This document shows positions 1 to 11,443 of a DNA stretch of 64,000 nucleotides, piece by piece. Each line of letters opens with the position of its first letter. The first letter of the stretch is position 1. Under the pieces are notes generated by a model, which made no database searches, was not told the DNA's origin, and saw only the letters and a program-made list of their open reading frames with translations. The stretch is taken from the NCBI GenBank assembly GCA_963920575.1, contig OY986968.1:21582129-21646128 (forward strand), written 5' to 3'. The DNA comes from Narthecium ossifragum (Eukaryota > Streptophyta > Magnoliopsida > Dioscoreales > Nartheciaceae). The translations under genes and the position numbers were made by a program.

Positions 1-171
1 GCCGTCCGTCGCCGTCCGCTTGCGGCTCACCCTCGTCACTTAACCCATCTTCCTCCCCCCATTCCTTTCTCCCCCGAGCCTGCGATAGCTTCCCCCTTCT
101 CCTCCCTCACTCGTGACCCAGCCGGCTTCTCCCTCTTCGCCGGAGCCCCTTCACATCATCGCCGGCCACCG
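1..171. other. Left flank of the Athila element: CT-rich sequence, probably part of an older LTR
   Basis: This stretch is rich in C and T and has no convincing reading frame. It is continuous with the sequence from 14814 onward; the two were split by the Athila insertion, as shown by the near-matching 5 bp at the junctions (caccg at 167-171, cacag at 14814-14818). The joined sequence resembles the transcribed leader part of a plant LTR or a 5' UTR exon. The LTR reading is inference, from a motif further right that is shared with the solo LTR at 54640-56884. Confidence 0.4.
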
Positions 172-1749
172 TGATAAGACTTGAAAAGTGCACAAAACAC
201 CCTTGTAATTTGGCTTTGTTGGGCCCCGAGCAAGGCTGTATTGACTACTTTTCTCCCATTTCAGGTATAACAGGGCTTGCTACGAGTTAGATCAACTTTG
301 GGGCTAAAACAATGTATTTTGACGCTTTTTGGCAAGCCAGATCGATCGGACTCAACAGGAGCGATCGATCCAACTCAACCAGCGATGGGACAATGAATAA
401 CAGCCAGATCGATCGGACCCGGCATGACGGATCGATCCAGCACGGGACTTAGCATAACAATATGTGCACGATCGATCCGACTCCAATGCCCCGATCGATC
501 CGGCTCGGGCGTTACTAGCAATTAAAAGAGCCAGATCGATCCAACTCCAGGGAGGGATCGATCCAGCTCGGGCGTCAACAGCGAGTAAAGGAACCAGATC
601 GATCCGACTCCAAAAGACGGATCGATCCGACGCGGCCAGAGGATGAGATCGACTGCTCAGATCAAATCTGTGGGAGGTTGCTTCTAGGGCTATAAGTAGT
701 CATTGTTTAGGGATTTTTAGGGGGGCTTTTTCCAGACGTTTTTGGAGAGAGTTTTTCCTATCTTTTCCATCTTTTCTTCGACGATTCTTTGGAGGAGATC
801 CATGGCGAGAGGAGATCATCAACTTCCATCGATGGATCAACCTTTGAAGATGAGTAACTAAAACCCTAACCATGGGATTCTTATGATGTAACTAGGGTTT
901 TTACTAGGGATTTCTTAGATCTAGGGTTTATATACACGATTATTTGGTTTTTATGGATTGATTATATTTTCCTATATCTTGGTGTTGTTTTCTTGCTTGA
1001 TGTATGAATCGTTCTTGCTTGCACTTGATTCTAGGGCTTGTGTATGCTAGGGCTTGGATTAGATTCTTCCAAATAAGAGGATCATGCTAGTCCCATGACA
1101 TCTCGGATGAAATCTTCTTCGTGATTAGGGATTTTATAGTGCTAGTCCCACTATAGTAGTGCTAGTCCCACTACATTCCAACCCTAATCCTTCATGCATC
1201 TTATTTTTGTAGATTCGGCCATCGAGATGCTAAGTCATCTCGATCGTACACCTTAATCCATATCTCTGCTAGTAGTTGCGATGAATTCATCTGAGTAGGA
1301 GGGTTCATTAGCAGTGAACGTAACTAATCATTCGGTCACTGAACTTAATTAATTGTTCTTGCCGACAAGGAATCCTAAACAGAACTTGTCGAGTGATAAG
1401 GAGAACTAGCCATTCCTTTATCAACTTTTAGGAAGCCATTCATCGTGTTTGCATGCCCTGATCTTAGGATGACTTGAAAAATTCTTAGTTACTGATTAAG
1501 AATCCTGTGGTCCTTCCTCTCATATTCATAAATCATTTAGTATAAGTTTAGTTTAATTTCAGCTTGTAATCTTTTCTCAACTCATTAGTAGGAAATTTGC
1601 TACGTGTTCGATTTCAATCCCTTAAATCCCTGTGGACTCGACTCGGACTCTCCACTATCTACTAGTTTTTAGTAGTTAAAGTAGAGCACTGGAATATTTT
1701 GTAATTTTGGTCAGACTTGTTAAGCCACGACACTTTTCAAGTCGTATCA
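172..1749 (+). repeat. 5' LTR of the Athila element
   Basis: It starts TGATAAGACTTG and ends CGTATCA, and matches 13235-14813. Positions 340-650 hold five tandem units of about 64 bp, each with two GATCGATC palindromes 22-23 bp apart. A TATA-like sequence (CTATAAGTAG) lies at 690-699, so the palindromes sit in the U3 promoter region. Two short direct copies of 'gtgctagtcccactata' type sequence lie around 1138-1175. Small open frames here are LTR shadows with no family resemblance. Confidence 0.93.
690..699 (+). promoter_or_regulatory. Candidate LTR TATA box
   Basis: CTATAAGTAG lies about 65 bp after the last GATCGATC site and is conserved in the 3' LTR. Its position between U3-like repeats and a T-rich leader fits an LTR core promoter. 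No transcript evidence is available from sequence alone. Confidence 0.45.
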
Positions 1750-1755
1750 AAATTT

Positions 1756-1773
1756 TGGCGCCGTTGCCGAGGA
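1756..1773 (+). other. Primer binding site (tRNA-Asp type)
   Basis: TGGCGCCGTTGCCGAGGA starts 6 nt after the LTR end and is complementary to the 3' end of plant tRNA-Asp (ending GGCAACGGCGCCA), with one apparent mismatch. Use of tRNA-Asp is a known Athila trait. Confidence 0.8.
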
Positions 1774-1981
1774 TTTTTACGGTGTTTTGAGTTGTTTACT
1801 TAGTATAGTTTCTTGCTTATCAGTTATTTATTATATAAAAGACCAAAAATAGTTTTCGTGTTAATATTTCCATATCTTTTTGCGATCAGTAGGTGAAGAA
1901 CAAAGCGGCATCCTTCCGAACGGCGAAGGAGCGAGCGCCAACAACACGTCATCGAGATTGCACTGTTTGTATTTCTAAATC

Positions 1982-3813
1982 TTGGATAATCTTTATGATG
2001 TGTGGATGAATGATGATAAGGACCCAGATCTTTCTCTCACGTTGAAAGAATTCTTTACTTCTTGTTATGCATCACATAAATTGTCAGTTTCTTCTCCTAC
2101 TCATTTAGTCATGGACAACCCTGAGGACAATCCTGGATCTAATGGCAATCCTAACCAACCTGAAAACCAGGGTCGTAGGGCCATGAAAGATTTTGATGTT
2201 CCAACTTCTTTCACTTCTAACTCCTATATTCAACCTCCGGTAATTGGAGCAACCCATTATGAGATTAAACCACAATTTTTACAATCCTTTCCAACCTTCC
2301 ATGGCTTATCTCATGAGGACCCCTACAATCATATAGAGGAATTTATTCTGATTAGTTCTACAGTGAGGGTAAATAATTTTACCGAAGATGCTTGGAGACT
2401 TAAATTATTTCCTTTTACCCTAAAAGGTAAAGCTTAACATTGGCTAACTTTTCTAGAACCTCGATCAATCACTACGTGGCCTCAATTACAAGCTCAATTT
2501 CTTGAGAAATTCTTCCCGATTACCAAGACCAGTGACCTTCGCCATGAAATTTCTTCCTTTAGACAAGCCGACGATGAAGCATTTCATGAGGCTTGGGATC
2601 GTTATAGGGAACTCCTTAGGAAATGTCCCCACCACCAATTTCCTCAATGGGCCGTAGTAGAGCATTTCTATAAGGGTCTTAAGGAAAAACATCAATTAAC
2701 TATAGATGCTGCATGTGGGGGAGTTTTCATTACCAACCCCCTTGACGATTCTTGGAGGCTCTTTGAGAGACTTGCTGAGAACTCTCAACATCACGCCACC
2801 TCCTCTAGGAATAATCGCGGGCCTTCCACCCAATCCAATTCTCGAGGAATTCTTGAATTAAATGAGTCAACCCGTCTTGCTCAACAGGTTGATGCATTGA
2901 GTAGGAAACTAGATCACGTTCTTACTCAAACAACAAATCAGGTGGATTCATCTATTCCTCCTACGCTTTCATCGTCCGGAGAAATCTGTTTCTTGTGTTC
3001 TGCTCCTGGTCACGATGTCACTGACTGCCATTTGGCATGTCATTATCCTGAGTTAGTACAGGAACACATTAATGCCGTTTATGGGCAATCTAAACCAGCT
3101 TATGATCCTTATTCCAATTCTTACAACCCTGGTTTAAGAGATCATCCAAATTTTTCGTGGAGAACACCAAGCCAACAACTAAATTCTTTTAATTCTAGGT
3201 CGTCCATAGGTGCGCAAACTACGAATTATCCTCCAAAATTCCAATCATCATATCCTACCAACTCTCAAGGCCAAACTTCGTCATTTCGACCTCCATATCG
3301 GCCTTTTCAAAATCAAACATCTCAATATTGGGGAAATAAACCGTATGTACCTCCCCAGAGTCAAGGACCCCAAAATCACTCAGCTCTTCATCCACAGCAA
3401 CAAAATCAAGGTCCACACAATGATGAGTTGACCCAATTAGTACACTCTCATTCTCAAACTCTGGCAAAGATAGAGGCCCAATTGGGTCAATTGGCTAATG
3501 CATTGTCTAGGAGAGAAGATGGACAATTACCGAGTCAGTGACTACCCTTCGTAGTGGTAAAACTTTTGTCAACATTGAGCAACCTGAAGGAACCACAGAT
3601 AATCAAGAGTTACATGCATCTCCTTCTCAGACATCATTAGACAATAATTCACATGCATCAAAGGGACCCAGTTCATCCTCTGACACTCCGCATTCGAATC
3701 CTCATGATTCCATTGGAGATTTACATGCGTCACCACACATGACATCATCTAATGAAAAAGAAAACCAAATCCCACAACATATATTCCTAAGGTTCCTTTC
3801 CCTGAAGCTTTAG
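1982..3813 (+). pseudogene. gag: Athila gag (broken)
   Basis: This is the capsid/nucleocapsid region. The retrotransposon gag core is recognisable (FPTFHGLSHEDPYNHIEEF around 2300-2340, then an FLEKFFP block near 2495-2520) and is followed by a long Q/N/S/P-rich tail with a single CX2C-type cluster near 2985-3030. The TLRSGK motif at 3541-3558, typical of Athila between gag and protease, lies in a different frame. The reading is interrupted by an in-frame TAA at 2435-2437, a frameshift near 3538 and another near 3785. The first in-frame ATG is at 2006; the true start cannot be fixed. Non-functional in this copy. Confidence 0.85.
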
Positions 3814-3857
3814 CAGATCCTACTTCCACTCCATTCAAAAATTCAAAAATAGATGAG

Positions 3858-4343
3858 ATGATGGAGGTGTTTAAAAAAGTGCATATTAATCTTCCTTTGC
3901 TTGATGCCATCAAACAAATTCTATCTTATGCCAAATTCCTCAAGGACCTTTGCACACATAAACGACAGTCTAGGTCACATGTGTCTAAGAAGATTTTCCT
4001 GACCGAGCAAGTTAGCTCAATTCTTCGATGTGATCTTCCTCCTAAGCTCAAGGATCCTGGCACCCCCACAATCTCATGCATTATAGGAAATCACACGATT
4101 GATGGAGCATTACTGGATTTGGGTGCAAGTGTCAACCTCATGCCTTACTATTTATATTCTAAGTTTGGTATAGGAGAATTGAAACCTACGGCCATGACCC
4201 TACAATTAGCTGATCGATCAATTAAGACCCCAAGAGGAATCCTTGAAGATGTTTTGGTTAAGGTTGATCGATGCGTATTTCCGGTTGACTTTGTGGTGTT
4301 AAACATGGAACCAGGAGTGCAAACAAAAAAATCGGTCCTATAA
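3858..4343 (+). pseudogene. Athila aspartic protease region (frameshifted)
   Basis: This is the pepsin-like retroviral-type protease that matures the polyprotein. The catalytic signature reads LLDLGASVNLMP at about 4110-4145, with D-L-G-A in place of the usual D-S/T-G-A, a form common in Athila proteins. The downstream I-L-G-R-P-F motif falls in another frame at about 4343-4363, so a frameshift lies in or after the run of seven A at 4325-4331. It was one polyprotein with gag and RT before decay. Confidence 0.82.
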
Positions 4344-4360
4344 TCCTTGGCCGACCTTTC

Positions 4361-6166
4361 TTGGCTACAACCAATGCTTGTATTAAGTGTAGGGATGGGT
4401 TCATGACGGTCACATTTGGTAATATGGAATTACGTTTGAATATATTTCATGCTTCAAAGAATCATGCGTATGATGATGACTGCTTTATGGTTGATACCTT
4501 GGTTAATGAGGATGAGGTAATTAGTTGTATTGATGATACATTACCTATGTTGTTGTTGAATGATGATACTCCGTGTGGGAGTTTTGAGAGTGGTTGTCAC
4601 ATGTCTATTGTAGTTGAAGACGATGTTTTTGAACAATATTTGTCAAATGTGCATGAAGATGTTCTGAGTACGGATGTAGTGTTTCCAGTTGTGAACAATG
4701 AAAAAAATGATTTGAATGATTTTGGGTCGGTTTTCAAGTCTGAAAATGACAATGTTTTAAATGATTTTAACGATCTTGATGTCATTACTGATGTTTGCGG
4801 TATTTCCTGGAAAGAGCCTCTCCTTGAGCCTTTACCTCCTACATCCTCAATTCCGGTTGTACCTTCTTTGATCACACCACCATCTTTGGAATTGAAAATG
4901 TTGCCCTCCAATTTAAAATATGCCTTCCTTGGATCTGAGTCTACTCTTCCAGTAATTATCTCTTCTGCATTAACCATTGATCAAGAGCATCAATTACTCG
5001 ACGTCCTTAAACTGCATAAAAGAGCTATAGGGTGGTCCATTGGTGATCTTAAAGGCATTGATCCTTCGATTTGCATGCATTGCATACTCTTAGAGGATGA
5101 AACTAAATGTGTACGGGAGATGCAACGCCGACTCAACCCACTTATGAAAGATGTTGTAATGAAAGAAGTAATTAAACTTTTAGACGCAGAGATCATTTAT
5201 CAGATTTCAGACTCTAAATGGATTAGTCCTACTCAAGTCGTTCCTAAAAAATCTGGTATCACAGTGGTTAAAAATGACAAAGGGGAGGATATCCCAACTA
5301 GACAGACCACAGGGTGGAGAGTTTGTATCGATTATAGGCGTCTTAATGCGTTAACTCGTAAAGATCATTTTCCATTGCCCTTCATTGACCAAATTTTAGA
5401 ACGATTATCAGGCCAAGCCTATTATTGTTTCCTTGACGGCTACTCTGGGTATAATCAAGTGGCCATAGATCCTAATGATCAGGAAAAGACAACCTTTACA
5501 TGTCTTTATGGAACATTCGCATATCGTCGCATGCCCTTTGGCCTTTGCAATGCTCCAGCGACATTTCAGCGTTGCATGCTTGCTATCTTCGGGGATATGA
5601 TTGAACAGTTTCTAGATATATTTATGGATGACTTCTCTGTGTTTGGCCAATCTTTTAACTCATGCCTTGAAAACCTATCCAAAGTCCTTGCTAGGTGTAA
5701 GAAAACTAATCTGGTGTTGAGTTGGGAAAAGAGCCATTTTATGGTTACAGAAGGTATTGTTCTCGGTCATGTAATTTCAAGTCGGGGGATTGAGGTAGAT
5801 AAAGCTAAGTTAGAACTTATTTCTAAACTTCCGCCTCCTTCGTCAGTACGTCAAATTCGGTCATTCTTGGGCCATGCCGGGTTCTATCGGCAATTTATTA
5901 AGGATTTCAGTAAAATCTCCCGACCGTTATGTGCTCTATTGGTTAAAGATGTCCCCTTTGTGTTCGACAAGCTTTGTCTTAATGCCTTTAATATCTTACG
6001 TGAGTCACTCTCTTCAGCGCCTATTGTCCATTCTCCTGATTATAACCATCCTTTTGAAATCATGTGTGACGCGTCTGATCACGCTGTAGGTGCTGTTTTG
6101 GGCCAAACTATCGATAAATTACCTCGTGTCATTTACTATGCTAGTAAGACATTAAACGACGCTTAG
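4361..6166 (+). pseudogene. pol: Athila reverse transcriptase and start of RNase H (broken)
   Basis: This is the polymerase of the element. After a variable acidic linker (about 4470-4850) the RT core is clear: a WRVCIDYRRLN block near 5310, FLDGYSGYNQV near 5430, MPFGLCNAPATFQR near 5530 and the catalytic F-M-D-D box near 5620, followed by the GHVIS and FLGHAGFYR thumb motifs. The RNase H start (CDASDHAVGAVLGQ) is at about 6065-6105. A TAG at 6164-6166 interrupts RNase H. Two catalytic aspartates are visible in the FMDD box, so the RT core itself is undamaged. Confidence 0.9.
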
Positions 6167-6383
6167 GTAAACTACACGACTACTGAGAAAGAGTTACTGG
6201 CAGTGATCTTTGCCTTAGAAAAGTTTCGTTCTTATCTTCTTGAGTCTAAAGTTATAATTTTTACCGATCATTCAGCTCTTAGATATCTTGTCTCTAAGAA
6301 AGAGCTTAAACCTCGATTAATCCGTTGGATTTTGCTTCTCCAAGAGTTCGATCTGGAATTACGATAAAAAGGGAGCTTTAAAT
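6167..6383 (+). pseudogene. Athila RNase H, distal part
   Basis: In the frame of the RT, translation after the stop gives the [17 protein letters not shown] and [10 protein letters not shown] motifs of Ty3/gypsy RNase H. A frameshift near 6362, in a TAAAAAGGG stretch, moves the reading into the integrase frame. This part would degrade the RNA strand of the RNA:DNA hybrid. Confidence 0.8.
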
Positions 6384-7784
6384 GTGGTTGCCGATCACCT
6401 ATCTCATCTTCCTGTCGATGTCATTAATGATTCATCCCCGATCGATGATACCTTTCCCGATGAATATTTACTAGCTGTTGATCAAGCACCGAAACCGTGG
6501 TTTGCACATATCGTAAATTATCTTGTTTCTGGATTCACTCCTGCTCATTGGAATAAATTAGATCGAGATAAATTCTTTTCGAAAGTTAAATCCTATGTTT
6601 GGAATGATCCCATCCTCTTCAAACACTGTCCGGATCAGATTATGAGATGTTGTGTACCCGAATCTGAAATTATCTCCATTCTGACTTCATGCCACTCTCA
6701 TGCATATGGAGGACACTTTTTAGGCCGTAGAACCGCAGCAAAGATTTTTCAGTCTGGTTTTTATTGGCCCTCGATTTTTCGTGATGCTCACAGTTTTTCA
6801 AAAGCTTGCGTTCATTGTCAACAGTTAGGTAGTATTTCGCATCGAAATGAAATGCCCCAAAATCCGATTATTGAATGTGAAGTATTTGATGTTTGGGGTA
6901 TTGATTTTATGGGCTCGTTTTCTCCTTCGAATGGCTACATCTACATTTTATTAGCTGTTGATTACGTTTCGAAATGGATTGAAGCCATAGCGACTAAGAC
7001 CAATGATCACCGAGTCGTTGTCAAATTTCTTCATTCTAACATTTTTTCTCGGTTTGGTCATCCTCGAGCCATTATAAGTGATGGTGGATCACATTTCATA
7101 AATAGGTATTTTCGGCACACTCTCGCTAAATATAATATCTCCCATAAGGTTGCCACCCCATATCACCCTCAGACCAATGGGCAGGTAGAGGTATCTAATA
7201 GGGAGATCAAACTCATCCTTGAGAAAGTCGTGCGGTTGGATAGAAAGGACTGGTCCATGCGTTTGAATGAAGCGTTATGGGCATATAGAACGGCATTTAA
7301 AACACCCATAGGGATGTCCCCATATCGGATGGTCTATGGTAAGCATTGCCGCTTACCAGTGAATCTCATGGATAGAGTGTGGTTAACTATGAAAGAGGTT
7401 AATTGGTTACCTACGGGTCAGAGTGCTCGTCTGTTCCAACTCAATGAGTTGGAGGAAATACGTAATGACGCCTATGATAATGCTCTTATCTATAAAGCTC
7501 GAACTAAGGCATACCATGATCGGTTCATTAATCAGAGAACTTTTAATGTGGGAGATAGGGTGTGGTTATTTAATGCTCGGTTACGGCTTTTCCCAGGAAA
7601 ACTGAAATCTAGGTGGACAGGCCCATTCGAAATCACTCAAGTTTTCCCTCATGGGGCTGTTGAACTCCGCCATCCTAACTCTGATTCCACCTTCAAAGTG
7701 AATGGCCAAAGGTTAAAACGATACATAGAAAATCCTCTGACCTTAGAAGCCACACAACGGTTGCATGAACCAATTCCTGAGTAG
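6384..7784 (+). pseudogene. Athila integrase (open, but severed from pol)
   Basis: A 466-codon open frame that would insert the cDNA. It starts with the VADHLSHL motif that ends RNase H, so its apparent ATG is not a natural start. An H-X3-H...C-X2-C zinc site is visible near 6690-6825 (SHAYGGHFLGRR, then CVHCQQ). The catalytic triad is present: D in GIDFMG near 6902, D in SDGGSHF near 7080 and E in GQVEVSNREIK near 7190. The C-terminal GPFEI and VNGQRLKRY motifs near 7620 and 7700 are typical of Athila. No stop breaks this domain. Confidence 0.9.
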
Positions 7785-10033
7785 GTGCGCCATCATTGAG
7801 TCGAGCTCGAGACGTTAAACCAAGCGCTTGATGGGACGCGACCTATCGTTTATGTGTTTTTCTTTAGTTGGTTTCTTTTAAGTTTTCTTTGCATGCTTGC
7901 GTCTTTTCTACTTGTTTGCGTACTTGTATTCTTATGGCCTGGAGAGGTCTATCTTTTTACAGGGTTCGTACGGCTTAATTCCCAGATTTCTGTTGCATTT
8001 TCTCGCATTTCGGTTCGACCGATCGATCTAGCCAAGTAAGACCGATCGATCCTTCTTTGCGTCAAGCATAATTTTTCTTCATACCGTAGTCGGATCGATC
8101 CGTCACATTGAGTCGGATCGATCCGAGGTGTCTTTAATCTTGACAGAACATGGTGTTTTCGCCTCACCATCACCTGATCGATCCGTCTATCCCTCCGTCT
8201 TGGCTTTACTCCTGGCTATAGTCGGATCGATCCGGTCTTGGGGGAGGGATCGATCCGACTTGTGCATTTAATCGTGACAGAGCGTGGTGTTTTTGGCACT
8301 ACACATTCCGATCGATCCCTCTATCTCTCCGACGATGTGTGAAACTTGTTGTGAGAGTAGGATCGATCCGGCCTCGCGGGTCCGATCGATCCGAGGTGGG
8401 TATTTATTGGTGACAGAGAGTGGTGATTTTGGCCTTGCACCTTCCGATCGATCCTTCTATCTGTCGCTCTCATTGAGTTTAGTTGAATGAGTACGATCGA
8501 TCCTGCTCAACGAGTTCGATCGATCGGGCACATTTATTAACTATTTGTCATCCGCTCGCACCGATACGACCACGTGGCGATGGATCGATCTACCTGTTCT
8601 AGGCCGATCGATCCAGCTCAAACCTTTTGAACACTTACATCTTCGGCGCCGCTGCCGTCGTCGTCCCCAACTCGGACTCGATTCCGAGTTTATCCATACC
8701 TCTTCGCCGCCTTTTTATTCTCATCCTTACTTCAACTCCAAGTCTTATCGAGTGACCTAGTTCAATTTTTGTTGTTCCGCGGCCGCCGTAGTACATCCCA
8801 TCTTCGGCGCCCGGCTTGGGAGTTCCACCTTCGTCACTGCTTCCGGCGTGTTCCTCCAGGCGATTGTAGCTTTCTGGTAAGAGTCTCACGCGTCATCTTC
8901 ATATCTCCACCGCATGTGTTCGTCTCTTGTGTGTATGTATACGGTGGAACCCATGGTTTTTGCCATGGCTTCCAACCAATGACGCCGGCGACCATTGCCG
9001 ACGTCCTCCGGATCCTGATCTCTTTGCCTGTCTTGTTTATGCTATTCAGCACGACCCCGATCTTGAGGATCTGTGGGTCGCTTTCTGATTGCCTGACGGG
9101 TACACCGTCATGGTGCCTCCACGGTCTCTGATCGATCCTGGGCTTCTATCGCCAGCACTTTCGCCACCTGGGTCCCCATATGCCTCGGATGATCCTGATC
9201 GCCCACTGTTCCGGCGGTCAAGCGAGGGTGATTCTGATGAGGACGAGCTGGACGACGATGAACTCATGGATCTGCTGGACGAGGACGACGATGATGACGA
9301 GGACGACGATGATGACGATGATTAGACTTTAGGACACTCGTATTTTGCCTTCTAGGATTTCTGCTTGCTGCCTTTCTAGGTTGAGTTTGTTAATTGCTAG
9401 TTTTTCCTTTTTGCATTGCGGATTTTATCTTTGCAGCTTTGTTTTGTTAGTTCTTAAATAAACGTGGGATTCAGTTGCGTGGGTATATTGTTTGATTTTT
9501 GTGTTGCACCGTGCATGCCACAAATGCTTTGCATAGCTGCCATCCATGTACGAAAAATTCCATGAGTTCCAGCTACTAAAACGTGGTTGGCGGGAGTCGG
9601 ATCGATCGGGCCTATATCGACCGATCGATCCTCCTCACTTACCACGTTTTACGTTGTGCATTGGCTGATTGCCGCGTGGACTTCGATCGATCCAACCCCA
9701 AAGGACGGATCGATCGAAGTCGAGTCGTTTGGGGGTTTATAAGCGGGGGTCGATCGATCTTAGGGCATGATCCCCCTTCGATCGATCCACCTTGCCTCCT
9801 TTCCGCTTCGCTCGGAGTCCGCCGATCCTCGTTCTCCCGTCCGACCGTTGCTCGGCCTCACCTCCGGCAAGACCTCCTCACCACCATCCTCGCCCGCTCC
9901 ACATTCCCTTCCTCCGGCCTCCTTCCCCACTCACGGCCTCGCCGTTTCCTCAAAACCCATTCCACCTCTACGGCCGGGGTTCCTTGTTTTCCATTGATCG
10001 TCGCCAGCGCCGTTCCTTGTGTTCATCCCCACC
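7785..10033 (+). other. Non-coding Athila internal region with GATCGATC clusters
   Basis: This 2.2 kb between integrase and the env-like ORF has no reading frame I can assign. It holds about 15 GATCGATC palindromes between 8019 and 8611 and six more between 9599 and 9786. An acidic run of GAC/GAT codons at about 9235-9320 gives a D/E-rich peptide, but it is simple sequence and I do not call it a gene. Athila elements are known to have a long spacer here. Confidence 0.6.
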
Positions 10034-11443
10034 ATGGTGCGCGCGAAGAATGTCACCAAGAAGGGCCTCGGCGGCAAAGGGAAGGCCGCCGTCGCGTCTT
10101 CTTCCACCCCTGCTGCCAGACGCCTCCCCTTGACTGCGGCTCCGACGAGTGCTTCTTCCGCACCATCCGCCTCGTCGCCGGAATCCTCTTCTTCTCCACC
10201 TCCGTCACGGCCGGTCCGTGCTTTGAGAGCCCCACCAGCGTCGTCTCCGGCTGCCACTCCTTCGTCCAGCAAGCGAAAGGCGTCCGCTGTGGCTTCCTCC
10301 TCCCAACAACCTCAGCAGCCAACCAAGCGCAAGAAGTCCCAACCGTCGACTGCTCCAACCGATGTCCGCGGCCTCCATCCTCGCTGGCAGCGCGACCTCA
10401 ACCTTGAATACACCTTCGACGTTGATTTTTTCCGCACGGTCGAGCACGCCCAGGACTCCATTGTGACCCTTGAGCGCCGTGGTCTCCTGCCTCTGTGCAC
10501 GCCCAGCTCCACTGTCTCCCCGCGGCTGGTTTGCATGTTCTATCAGAACATGCAACCTATTCCTTTTGGGGATGCGCGCGACAAGGATACATCCCGCCGG
10601 TACGCGTCCCGGGGATTTACTTCCATGATTGACGGGGTAGAAGTGTCGTTGACTCTCAGGGCGGTCTGCGATGCATTGTCGATTCCGAAACGCTGCTTGG
10701 ACCTTCACCGAGCGACGGTTGACGAGCCTTACATCCATGAGTCCGACGCTTACCTGTTTCTTCATCCGGGCCGTCATCACATCGACACCTTTACTCGCGC
10801 TGAGTTGCCAGCGCATATGTGGCTGGTTGATGATGTCCTGTGACGGAACGTTTTCCAGATGGGGCATGATCAGTATCGGTCTGGGGATTGGCTCCGCATT
10901 CTGTGGCTTTTGGCCAAGGATTGGGCGATGAGTATCCCGCAGATGATCTTGGAGGACATCGTCCAGTTCTATCAGAAAACGGTGCTGGATATGCGGCCAA
11001 GTTACGACGACGCCGCCTGCCCACATCCTCGGCTTATCTCCGCGGTTCTACAGCGCCAGGACCGAGTTCCAGAGGGGGAGCCGACCGTGTCACTGGACGC
11101 ACTCCAGGCGGCACGATTTCGTTCCGCCACCTGGAGCAAGGTCCTCGGCCACATGAGGAGGGCCGGCGTTTTTCTCCGCCAGCCACGTCCCAGCCGCGCG
11201 CATCATGCACCAGAGTACGGGCCGGTCGACCACCCTACCTTGGGCGAGATGTACAGAGAGTTCCGTGGCGAGTTGGCGCGCCTACACCAGTGCTTGGAAG
11301 CTGTCGACGCGAGAGATGCGGCCTTCCGAGCAGACCTTTTGTACATTCGTGCGCGTCTTGACGACCTTCACCCGCCTTCGCCTGTGCTCGCTATCGTACC
11401 TTACTGCCCACCATCCTACCCGGAGGCCCCACCCCACCCTTGA
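10034..11443 (+). pseudogene. Athila env-like third ORF (one in-frame stop)
   Basis: Starting from ATG 10034, in a good plant context (CCACCATGG), the frame runs about 470 codons with one TGA at 10841-10843. The reading resumes unchanged after it, and CGA to TGA would explain the stop. The product has a basic, Ser/Pro/Ala-rich N-terminal third with a KRKKSQ cluster near 10327-10343, then a globular part that resembles the plant transposon protein found as the extra ORF of Athila elements. Athila third ORFs are called env-like from their position; their function is not established. I see no clear signal peptide or fusion peptide. It is probably expressed from a spliced RNA in active relatives. 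Confidence 0.7.

Noticed and set aside
464..646. Small open frame over the GATCGATC array of the 5' LTR (and its longer partner at 13527-13925)
   Set aside because: The peptide only reflects the repeat (repeated DRSD and PAR words) in LTR U3. No family resemblance.
9089..9325. Open frame ending in a long Asp/Glu run
   Set aside because: Simple GAC/GAT sequence within Athila spacer; no globular part and no homology that I recognise.
9583..10407. 274-codon open frame overlapping the env-like ORF
   Set aside because: It is in another frame of the same GC-rich region; the 10034-11443 frame has the Athila-like content.
10205..11026. 273-codon minus-strand frame opposite the env-like ORF
   Set aside because: Antisense shadow of a GC-rich coding region.
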